In this document: piece by piece, positions 35,135-42,951 of the stretch | How positions within the stretch are numbered: the first letter of the stretch is position 1 | Layout of the letters: each line of letters opens with the position of its first letter | Source: Gloeocapsopsis crepidinum LEGE 06123 | GTDB lineage: Bacteria; Cyanobacteriota; Cyanobacteriia; Cyanobacteriales; Chroococcidiopsidaceae | NCBI RefSeq assembly: GCF_015207655.1 | Contig: NZ_JADEWN010000026.1 | Coordinates: 1 to 64,000, forward strand | Length of the DNA stretch: 64,000 nt | Direction: 5' to 3' | Position numbers and translations under genes: made by a program | The notes under the pieces: model-generated | The model's database searches: none | What the model was told of the DNA's origin: nothing | What the model saw: only the letters and a program-made list of their open reading frames with translations

Positions 35135-36967
35135 ATGCTAGCTAGCTCTCGTCGAAACAGTGAGTATTTTTCTATTACTAGTGCTAATGAGTCTTTAGAC
35201 AAATTACGTTCAACATCTAGAGTCATCGAATCAGGAATCTTACCAGAATTTGACGATCCACCATCAAACAATAGAACATCGTATAGTTCTAGTTTCTCAA
35301 ATTCAGTCACACCACTTGCACCTGATCCTGGAAGTAGTCTGAATACAGCGTATAATCTTGGCACTCTCAATCGTCCGTTTACCCTCACTGATTTTGTCGG
35401 CAATAGTAATGTTTCTGATATTTATCGCTTTAACTTAGCAAGTAATAGTAGTTTCAACTTATCTCTAAACGGTTTAACCGCAGATGTTAATGTCGAATTG
35501 CTTAATGGTAGTGGTACGCGCATTAGATGTTCTAATGCTTCTGGCACAACATCAGAATGGATAGACAGCATCCTAAATACAGGGACTTACTATGTTAAGA
35601 TCTTCCAGCACAGTGGCAACACAAACTACCGACTTAGCATATCTGCTACGCCAATTGTCAATGGTGTCCGTACTGTTTTAGGAAACTTAGGCGCAGATAC
35701 ATTTACTTGGCAATCTGGGTTTAATCGTACAGTTATTTCTGGCAATGGCAATGTGGATTTTGGTAGTGGAGGATTAGACACACTGAATCTTGGTCTTGCT
35801 AACATTTCCTCAACTACAACTAGATTAAATCTTGCCAATGCTAATGGAGGAGGGGTGCTTTATAACCCTGGAAACGGTGTGCGTGTATTTGATGCAATTA
35901 CACTTAACAATAGCAATCAAATTCTATTTGAAGGAATTGATCGCATTCGCTTTGCAGATCGGACAATTAACCGCTTTGTCAGACCTAATGATCCTTTGTT
36001 TAATCAACAGTGGAATTTGCATATGATGGGCGTGCATAATGCTTGGCACTTTACTAAAGGTTCCACAAATGTCGTGATTGGCGTTCAAGATACAGGGTTG
36101 GGAGTTAATAACAATGGTAATATCCACCCTGAACTACGCGCAGGCAATACTATTAGATTTGGTAATAACTACCGCGATGAGTTTACAGGCGGAGACTATT
36201 ACACTTCTCACGGTAGTGCAGTTCAAGGCATTATTGCAGCGAGAAGTAATAATGGCATGGGAATAAGTGGCATCAACTGGAATTCTCCTGTTCTTAATAT
36301 TGATGTATTAGGCGGAGATCAAGCAGATTACAACTTAGCTGAAGCTACAAAAGTCATGATTACTCAAGCTAATAGTCGGGGGCGAAAGCTGATCGTTAAT
36401 ATGAGTTTGGGAGGGGGAGGTCGTGATTTTGCATTTGAGCAATTAATTGCTAACAATCAATCAAATGCTTTGTTTGTTATTTCCTCTGGTAACAGTGATA
36501 TCAATAGTATTTCTTACCCTGCTAACTTAGCTTCAATTTATAGCAATGTCATCGCAGTAGGTGCTTCTTGGGGTACTCGTGATGCAAACAATAGTGCAAC
36601 CACACCAGGCGATCGCATCTCATATCCCTGGTTCTGGGGTTCTCAGTATGGAACTGGACTTACCTTGATGGGACCATCAGAGGTCATTGCCCCTTATGCC
36701 GATCTCAATGGACAATTTAGCTACTGGGGAACAGGAAGCACTTCTGGGTTTAATGGTACTTCAGCCTCAGCCCCAAACATCGCAGGTGTCGCATCTTTAG
36801 TATGGAGTGCTAATCGCAATCTTTCTGCTACCCGAATCAAGCAAATATTATCACAAACAGCTTTTGATTTAGGTGCAAGAGGCTACGATCCAGTGTATGG
36901 TCATGGATTTGTGAATGCTGATGCTGCTGTCCGACGCGCAATGGCAATTGGACGAGGTACCGCATAG
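35135..36967 (+). CDS. Subtilisin-like S8 serine peptidase with N-terminal PPC domain
   Basis: 610 residues. A low-complexity N-terminus without a classical signal peptide is followed by a PPC (pre-peptidase) beta domain (about 70-170, YRFNLASNSSFNLSLNGLTA), a linker, and an S8 peptidase domain (about 295-605). The catalytic triad is visible: Asp319 (GVQDTGLGV), His359 (TSHGSAVQGI) and Ser543 (NGTSASAPNIAG). Proteins of this layout are often sent out by type I secretion, but no C-terminal signal or transporter genes are seen. It may process surface proteins such as the exoprotein upstream; this is inference from position. Confidence 0.92.
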   Translation: MLASSRRNSEYFSITSANESLDKLRSTSRVIESGILPEFDDPPSNNRTSYSSSFSNSVTPLAPDPGSSLNTAYNLGTLNRPFTLTDFVGNSNVSDIYRFNLASNSSFNLSLNGLTADVNVELLNGSGTRIRCSNASGTTSEWIDSILNTGTYYVKIFQHSGNTNYRLSISATPIVNGVRTVLGNLGADTFTWQSGFNRTVISGNGNVDFGSGGLDTLNLGLANISSTTTRLNLANANGGGVLYNPGNGVRVFDAITLNNSNQILFEGIDRIRFADRTINRFVRPNDPLFNQQWNLHMMGVHNAWHFTKGSTNVVIGVQDTGLGVNNNGNIHPELRAGNTIRFGNNYRDEFTGGDYYTSHGSAVQGIIAARSNNGMGISGINWNSPVLNIDVLGGDQADYNLAEATKVMITQANSRGRKLIVNMSLGGGGRDFAFEQLIANNQSNALFVISSGNSDINSISYPANLASIYSNVIAVGASWGTRDANNSATTPGDRISYPWFWGSQYGTGLTLMGPSEVIAPYADLNGQFSYWGTGSTSGFNGTSASAPNIAGVASLVWSANRNLSATRIKQILSQTAFDLGARGYDPVYGHGFVNADAAVRRAMAIGRGTA

Positions 36968-37143
36968 AATATAGAATCAAAAGCTTGTGACAATGTTGAA
37001 ATTGGGAAGCGCGATCGCACTTATTAGTAGTTGCCTTTCATTCAATTTAGTGGTTCTCGCTTACTATCTTCACAACCTATTCCTACGCTACAAAATAATA
37101 ATAATGTGAAATCTGGGATGAATGAACACTTTAGTCATACTCG

Positions 37144-37914
37144 CTACTCACTACGGCGATGAACTAAAGTTGCACTAGACTGATCTGTTGCTAAAACGAC
37201 TAATTCACTGATGTTAACGTGTGGCGGGCGACTGGCACAGAACAAGACAATATCAGCAATATCTTCGGCAGTAAGAGGAGTTATTCCTTGGTAGACTTTC
37301 TTTGCTCGCTCGACATCTCCATGAAAGCGAACTTGACTAAACTCAGTTTCCACCATACCAGGATCTATCGAACTAACACGTATAGGAGTACCGAGTAAAT
37401 CCATCTTTAAACCTTCTGAGAGTGCTCTTACCGCTGCTTTGGTAGCACAATAGACGCTACCACCTGGGTAAGCTTGATGTCCGGCAATTGAACCAATATT
37501 GATGATATGTCCTTGTTCGCGATTAACCATTCCTGGTACAAGTAAGCGAGTCATGTAGAGCAAACCCTTAATGTTAGTATCAATCATCTCCTCCCAGTCT
37601 TGAATATCGGCTTCGTACAGTTTGTCTAAACCTCGGCTTAAACCGGCGTTGTTAATTAAAATATCAACATTTATCCAAGGTTCAGGAAGAGATTTCAGTG
37701 CTGATTCTACTGAGGAGCGATCGCACACATCTAAGGACAAACAATGAACCTGAGTAGCTTGCTTAAGTTCACTGGCTAGTTCCTCTAAGCGCTCTAAACG
37801 ACGGGCTACAAGTATCAATTTTACTTTTTCTTGAGCAAAAGCCTTAGCACAAGCTGCTCCAATTCCACTACTTGCTCCTGTAATGAGAACAATTTTGTCT
37901 TGAATTGCAGCCAT
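37144..37914 (-). CDS. Short-chain dehydrogenase/reductase, YdfG-like
   Basis: 256 residues. The NADP-binding motif is TGASSGIG (12-19), with LVARRLERLEEL after it pointing to NADP(H). The NAG motif is NNAGLSRG, and the catalytic Ser-Tyr-Lys set includes YCATK. The closest known type is YdfG, an NADP-dependent 3-hydroxy-acid (serine/allo-threonine) dehydrogenase with broad specificity. It is cytosolic and monocistronic. The gap to the S8 gene (36968-37143) shows nothing clear. Confidence 0.88.
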   Translation of the reverse strand: MAAIQDKIVLITGASSGIGAACAKAFAQEKVKLILVARRLERLEELASELKQATQVHCLSLDVCDRSSVESALKSLPEPWINVDILINNAGLSRGLDKLYEADIQDWEEMIDTNIKGLLYMTRLLVPGMVNREQGHIINIGSIAGHQAYPGGSVYCATKAAVRALSEGLKMDLLGTPIRVSSIDPGMVETEFSQVRFHGDVERAKKVYQGITPLTAEDIADIVLFCASRPPHVNISELVVLATDQSSATLVHRRSE

Positions 37915-37950
37915 ATTATGTCAGTTCCATGTAGTAACTAAAAACGCCGT

Positions 37951-38063
37951 TCGACTCGACTATAGTCGGGGCTATATGAGCAAAGTTTCAAGAGTGTTGA
38001 ATCCTAAAGAGTTTTGAGTTCTCAGTTTTGTTAGCGTAGCGGTGCGTTAGCACGTTTTGAATT
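37951..38063. repeat. Dispersed repeats, families A (copy 3) and C (copy 3)
   Basis: CGACTATAGTCGGGGCTA (family A core, diverged) begins near 37957. Family C lies at 38011-38063 in inverse orientation (GTTTTGTTAGCGTAGCGG, then TGCGTTAGCACGTTTTGAAT). Both follow the same order as at 18104-18185, so the two families travel together. Confidence 0.65.
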
Positions 38064-38137
38064 GAAGTTTCTCAACTCTTTTAAACTCATAATTCAGCAC
38101 TCAACACTTCACGACTCTAACTGATTCGCACTCGCTC

Positions 38138-38854
38138 CTAAGCCACCAACTGATTTCGGTTAGTGTAAACTTGCTGTACGTATTCTAGGTCTAGATCGCA
38201 TAAGTAATCGACAACCCAGTTAGCTTGTCTTTGCAACATATGAAACGGATAAGTATTTGCTATTCCAACAACAGAAATTCCAGCACTTTTAGCTGCGGTG
38301 ATTCCGGCTGGGGTATCTTCAATTGCAAGACACTCTGTAGGCTGTAATTGTAAATCGGGTTCTAGTTCGTTTAGTTTTTCTACAGCAAGGAGATAACCAT
38401 CTGGTTCAGGTTTACTTGTCGTGATGTCATCGCCGGCAACAATGATAGAGAAGTATTCAGTTAAACCAAGACGATTTAAAACAAGTTCCACTTCAGAACG
38501 CAATGCGCCACTGACAACTGCTAATTTGAGATGATGCGATCGCACTTGAAAAATGAGATCTTCTAATCCTGGGTATGTTGGTAACTTTTCTAGTTTTTCT
38601 AGTTCTTGTTGATATGCTTCAGCTTTGCGTTGAATAATTCGAGTGAGATATTCATCGCTGACAACTCGACCTCGACGCTGCAATAATTCACGAATACAAG
38701 CGCGATCGCTGCGTCCTAAACAAACTTGGCGATACTCTCCTGGCTTGGGGCGCAGATTCTCTGCAATTAAAACTTGATCGATGAGTTGCTGGTGAATGGG
38801 TTCATCGTTAATAATCACACCATTGAAGTCAAACAAAATCGCTTTTAAAGTCAT
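38138..38854 (-). CDS. HAD-superfamily hydrolase, beta-phosphoglucomutase-like, with altered motif I
   Basis: 238 residues from the ATG at 38854, which has GAGG nine bases upstream; a TTG 15 bases earlier is less likely. HAD motif I reads LFDFNGVIINDEP, so the nucleophile Asp9 is kept but the usual second Asp is Asn11. Other motifs are present: VVSGALRSEVE (motif II), the Lys of SKPEPDGY (motif III) and AIEDTPAGI (motif IV). This Asn form may reduce phosphatase activity or favour another reaction. It starts within 20 bp of the end of the methyltransferase gene and is co-transcribed with it. Confidence 0.88.
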   Translation of the reverse strand: MTLKAILFDFNGVIINDEPIHQQLIDQVLIAENLRPKPGEYRQVCLGRSDRACIRELLQRRGRVVSDEYLTRIIQRKAEAYQQELEKLEKLPTYPGLEDLIFQVRSHHLKLAVVSGALRSEVELVLNRLGLTEYFSIIVAGDDITTSKPEPDGYLLAVEKLNELEPDLQLQPTECLAIEDTPAGITAAKSAGISVVGIANTYPFHMLQRQANWVVDYLCDLDLEYVQQVYTNRNQLVA

Positions 38855-38869
38855 ACTGCACTGCCTCAA

Positions 38870-39736
38870 CTAAGCTGGAGAAGGTATCCACCCTTCAAGC
38901 GGAATGTCTTCTTCAGTGCGATCGCTAACTCTTCCCTTTTGTGTTATTGGCTTCACGCCGCGAGTGACTTGATGAATGAACCATAAATCTTTTGTTTGCA
39001 CAGCCTCAAAACCTGCTGCACCCATCCAAGCATCAACACTTTCTGCTGCAAAGTCACGGATGTACGGTTCTTCAAATACATTATTGAGCCAATCTAGTTG
39101 ACGGAGTGTTTTTTGATTTCCGTCTAAAATTAATACCTCGCCACCTACAGTGAGTAATCGAAAACTTTCTTGCAAAATGGTTTGAGAAACAGCTGCTGGT
39201 GTCTCGTGGAACAGTAACGAAGCTGTGACTACATCAAAACTAGCATCAGGGAATCCTGTACATTCCGCATTACCGTGCCGCCATTGAATATCTAAATTTG
39301 CAGTTTTTGCCTTATACTCCGCCATCACTAACATATACGGTGATAAATCTAAACCAATCACTTCAGAGGAAGGAAATGCCTGTTTGAGCATTAGTGTTGT
39401 TGAGCCAGTACCGCAGCCTAAATCAAGAATTCGTCGTGGATGACTTTGAATTGTGTCAATTAGTCCCTGACGTATCAGGGTTTCATTTGGTGGCAACACA
39501 TATTGCGTAATCGGATCGTAGGATACCGCTGCACCAGGATTGAGATAGCCTCGCTCAATGCCGTGGAAGTTTTGACTGCTGTAGTATAAAGGTGTTTCTA
39601 CATCCGCTCGCTGAAATCTTACTGCTTCTTGCTGCCAATCAATACTCTCATAAAATTGCCGCAACTCTTTTTCGTTAATGAAGGAACGGACAATAGGTGA
39701 GAGAAAACGTTCCCAAATGGTATCTTGCCTGGGCAT
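38870..39736 (-). CDS. Class I SAM-dependent methyltransferase
   Basis: 288 residues. The SAM motif is ILDLGCGTGSTTLMLKQAFP with VIGLDLSPYML after it, then HGNAECTGFPDASFDVVTA, as in the UbiE/Methyltransf_11 group. The N-terminal 100 residues form a helical cap (FLSPIVRSFINEKELRQFYE). The substrate is unknown. It is the first gene of a two-gene unit with the HAD protein. Confidence 0.85.
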   Translation of the reverse strand: MPRQDTIWERFLSPIVRSFINEKELRQFYESIDWQQEAVRFQRADVETPLYYSSQNFHGIERGYLNPGAAVSYDPITQYVLPPNETLIRQGLIDTIQSHPRRILDLGCGTGSTTLMLKQAFPSSEVIGLDLSPYMLVMAEYKAKTANLDIQWRHGNAECTGFPDASFDVVTASLLFHETPAAVSQTILQESFRLLTVGGEVLILDGNQKTLRQLDWLNNVFEEPYIRDFAAESVDAWMGAAGFEAVQTKDLWFIHQVTRGVKPITQKGRVSDRTEEDIPLEGWIPSPA

Positions 39737-40056
39737 AGGAGTTAATCTAAATAAGCGTAGATGGCGATCGCATCAAGGTTTATCCCCTTTCTTTACAAAT
39801 TGTAATATATAACTGCAAAGAACTGCTCTAATTGTCAGCATAATTTCTAGCACTAATTATATAAGTTTTAGATTTTTACATGAAATATTCAACTCAATTA
39901 TAAAGAGTACATTTCCTTCTTTTGGGTGATGCATTTTTTATTAACTTTACCTAACGAAAATGATACTAGTATTAACTTAAATGAAACTAGAAAATGATAA
40001 ATATTATGCCTATCTAATCAGACAATAAGTTTATCATCTACTCAAAGGATCAAATC
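39737..40056. other. 320-bp AT-rich intergenic region, no gene seen
   Basis: The divergent promoters of the methyltransferase-HAD unit and the DUF3891 gene must be here. I see no hairpin or repeat. AAAGGA precedes the ATG at 40057 by 8 bases. Confidence 0.5.
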
Positions 40057-40830
40057 ATGCTACATCGCCAAGAAACAGCAGGACTTGTTGCAATTACTCA
40101 ACCTACACATTCTTGGATTGCTGGTTGTCTAGCAAGGATGTGGGAAGAACAATGTGGTTTTACTCCTAGAGAAGAAGTTTGTCTTGCAGCTGAACAGCAC
40201 GATATCGGCTGGGTAGTATGGGAAACTGCACCCACTTTGAATTTTGAAACAGGCTACCCCCACAACTTCATGGAATTGCCAACTGAGATACATACGCAGA
40301 TTTGGTCAGGTGCCAAAAAATTAGCGTTACCATTTGGTAGGTATGCAACCCTTCTTGTCTCACTTCATGGTACTGGACTATTTGAGCGTTTCCGTAATTG
40401 GCAAGAATCACCCGCATCTTCTCGGTTAGTTAAAGCTTATTTAGAGCAAGAATATGATTTTCAAGAACAGTTGATTGCTAACCTAAAGAACGACTCACAT
40501 TATGCATCTTATGCTACTCCAGAAATTATTGATCGTAACCGTTCTCTAGTTGCGCTTTGGGATACGCTTTCGCTGACTTTATGTATGGGGCTACGCGAAG
40601 AGAGACAATTTCATCAAGTCCCTACAGTATCAGGTGAAATGACACTTACTTTAACTCCTATGGAGAATGACATAATAAAAGTAAATCCTTGGGTATTTGA
40701 ACAAAATGAAGTAACCCTTGTCTATGAAGGGCGACTACTACAAGAAAAGTTTGTAGATGAAACCGCAATGCGTAATGCATTAGAAAATGCAACGTGGGTA
40801 AGTATTGTTAATAGATTAATTCCCGCTTGA
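40057..40830 (+). CDS. DUF3891 family protein
   Basis: 257 residues matching the DUF3891 pattern: an early conserved Gln/His segment (GLVAITQPTHSWIAGCLARM), then CLAAEQHDIGWVVWE, which carries an HD-like His-Asp pair, and TLLVSLHGTGLFER further on. The spaced histidines and Asp recall HD-domain phosphohydrolases, but that is inference; no function is established. The next gene, a Uma2 nuclease, starts 27 bp downstream in the same direction. Confidence 0.85.
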   Translation: MLHRQETAGLVAITQPTHSWIAGCLARMWEEQCGFTPREEVCLAAEQHDIGWVVWETAPTLNFETGYPHNFMELPTEIHTQIWSGAKKLALPFGRYATLLVSLHGTGLFERFRNWQESPASSRLVKAYLEQEYDFQEQLIANLKNDSHYASYATPEIIDRNRSLVALWDTLSLTLCMGLREERQFHQVPTVSGEMTLTLTPMENDIIKVNPWVFEQNEVTLVYEGRLLQEKFVDETAMRNALENATWVSIVNRLIPA

Positions 40831-40857
40831 TCAAATTTTTAATAAAAGCGATCGCTC

Positions 40858-41418
40858 ATGGTAAAACTACCAACACAAGCCCTGACTCTAGAAGAGTTCC
40901 TCAAGCTACCTGAGACTAAACCAGCTAGCGAGTATATCAGTGGTCAAATTATTCAAAAACCTATGCCCCAAGGAAAGCATAGTAAGTTACAAGGTAAGTT
41001 AGTTACTACTATCAATGAGATAGCTGAGCCTCAAAAGATTGCACTTGCCTTTCCAGAATTACGCTGTACCTTTGGTGGACGATCAATAGTACCTGATGTT
41101 GCTGTATTTAGTTGGGAACGTATACCTGTTGATGAAAATGGAGATGTTGCTAATGTATTTACATCTACTCCAGATTGGACAATTGAAATTCTTTCTCCTG
41201 ACCAAAGCCCAACCAAAGTAATTAGCAATATTCTACATTGTCTAACACATGGTTGTAAATTAGGTTGGCTAATTGATCCGGATGAGAAATCAGTTGTAGT
41301 TTATCCATCAGGAAAACAACCAATTTATTTTGAGGAGGCAGATGATTTACTTCCTGTAGCTGAGTTTTTAGAACTGCAACTTAAAGTAGAAGTGTTATTT
41401 AACTGGTTAAAAATATAG
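40858..41418 (+). CDS. Uma2 family endonuclease-like protein
   Basis: 186 residues of the Uma2/DUF820 family, which has a PD-(D/E)XK nuclease-like fold and is greatly expanded in cyanobacteria. Landmarks: LTLEEFLKLPETKPASEYIS, the Asp in IVPDVAVFSWERIP, the Glu in PDWTIEILSPDQSP and LGWLIDPDEKSVVVY. The active-site pattern D-x(n)-E-x-L appears intact. Its role is unclear; mobile-element or restriction links have been proposed for the family. ATG start after GCGATCGCTC. Confidence 0.88.
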   Translation: MVKLPTQALTLEEFLKLPETKPASEYISGQIIQKPMPQGKHSKLQGKLVTTINEIAEPQKIALAFPELRCTFGGRSIVPDVAVFSWERIPVDENGDVANVFTSTPDWTIEILSPDQSPTKVISNILHCLTHGCKLGWLIDPDEKSVVVYPSGKQPIYFEEADDLLPVAEFLELQLKVEVLFNWLKI

Positions 41419-41670
41419 AAAATAGTTTTGATTTTAACTAATTGAATAGAAAATTTAAACTTGCATAGATATCTTAAGAATTGACGCTTTAGAGATGCTT
41501 TCTTCAAGTACTAGCAAAACCCCAGCGATTTTCTGACTTATGGTAATCTATAGCTATTTTTAGCTTAATTTCTATTTTAAGTAATTCTTCAGTAGTATTT
41601 ACTATGCTAGATGAACTGGAACGTTATATCAGTTAAAAAGACAAATAATAGGTATAACGGAATACGAAAT

Positions 41671-42879
41671 ATGACACAAAGTAAAGATGTGGCACAATTG
41701 GGACTCTTCAGTACAACCATCTTAACATTCTTTTTATCAACTGCTGTATTACCACAAAAAGTACTAGCTGAAAATAGTGTAAGTACAGCAAATTTGACTG
41801 ATTTAAAGCCAGGCGATCGCTTAGATAACTGGCAGTATAATTTTCAGGAAGTTAAATTAGAGCAGAATACCACAACAGTATTTGCAAATCAGTTTGTAAA
41901 TGAAAATAGTTTTACGACTACAGAATTAGATCAACTGCCAAATTTTAATGACAACAATGTAAATCATGAATATCAATCTGCATACATTACAAGTTCTCAG
42001 CAAGTAGAAGTTTCCTATAATGCAGTAGATTTGTTAGCAGAAAATAGTTTAGAACAGCAGTTATTGATAGGTGAAGTTGATTTAGACACACTTTGTCGCA
42101 CTTTTCCCCTAAATTCACGCTGCGCTGGCTACCAACAAACGTCCGAACAACAAACACAACAACAGCTAATACAACGACTATCGCAATCAGAACGACAAAA
42201 CTTAGAAACACGTTTATTAGAAAGATTAGCACTCACACCAGAAGCACCTGTGCGGAGTGGTTTTGCACTAGGAGGTAAAGTTAGTACTTTGGGTGTTGGG
42301 ATTGAGGGTGTTGGTGCGATTTCACCCAATTTGAATGGCAGACTAGGATTTAATTACTTAGGTTTTAGTGATGGATTTACCGAAAGTAACATCGATTATG
42401 ACGGTGATTTACAACTACTAAACGCTACTGGAATGCTTGATTGGTTTCCTTCAAGTACAAGTGGTTTTCGAGTGACTGGAGGTTTAATCTATCAAAACAA
42501 TCGAGTTGATGCGATCGCGCGTCCGGCTGAAGTCTTAGAAATTGGTGGTATTGAATTTCCGCTAGCTGTAGTTGGTCAACTTGAGGGTTCATTAACATTT
42601 CCTAACACAATTGCACCTTATATTGGCATTGGTTATGGTAATCCTGTGAGCCGCGGTAGTGCATTCAGCTTTAATATCGATTTAGGTGTTTTATTTCCAG
42701 GTTCACCACAAGCAGATTTGCAAGCAACAGGTCCAGGTGCAGATCTTATTGGCGGAATTCCTATATTAAATAATTTACTAGAGGATGCGATCGCCCAGGA
42801 AGAACAAGATATTGAAGATAACGTCAGTTGGCTTGGCGTGTATCCAGTACTTTCTATAGGAGTTTCTTATCAGTTTTAA
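41671..42879 (+). CDS. Exported outer-membrane-like beta-barrel protein, unassigned
   Basis: 402 residues from the ATG at 41671; the ATG at 41611 would add 20 residues before the signal peptide. The signal peptide (FSTTILTFFLSTAVLPQKVL, cleavage near VLA-EN) is clear. A disordered Asn/Thr-rich region, a cysteine-bearing helix (TLCRTFPLNSRCAGY) and a C-terminal half with alternating hydrophobic strands (SGFALGGKVSTLGVGIEGVG, then LSIGVSYQF) follow. The terminal Phe after a Tyr-Gln pair is typical of outer-membrane barrels. No family name is recognised. Confidence 0.7.
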   Translation: MTQSKDVAQLGLFSTTILTFFLSTAVLPQKVLAENSVSTANLTDLKPGDRLDNWQYNFQEVKLEQNTTTVFANQFVNENSFTTTELDQLPNFNDNNVNHEYQSAYITSSQQVEVSYNAVDLLAENSLEQQLLIGEVDLDTLCRTFPLNSRCAGYQQTSEQQTQQQLIQRLSQSERQNLETRLLERLALTPEAPVRSGFALGGKVSTLGVGIEGVGAISPNLNGRLGFNYLGFSDGFTESNIDYDGDLQLLNATGMLDWFPSSTSGFRVTGGLIYQNNRVDAIARPAEVLEIGGIEFPLAVVGQLEGSLTFPNTIAPYIGIGYGNPVSRGSAFSFNIDLGVLFPGSPQADLQATGPGADLIGGIPILNNLLEDAIAQEEQDIEDNVSWLGVYPVLSIGVSYQF

Positions 42880-42951
42880 TGACAAATTGGTGCTGGCAAT
42901 TCTTTCAGCAATGATTACACCTGCTGTGCTCATTGTTGCTTTTTTTCACAT

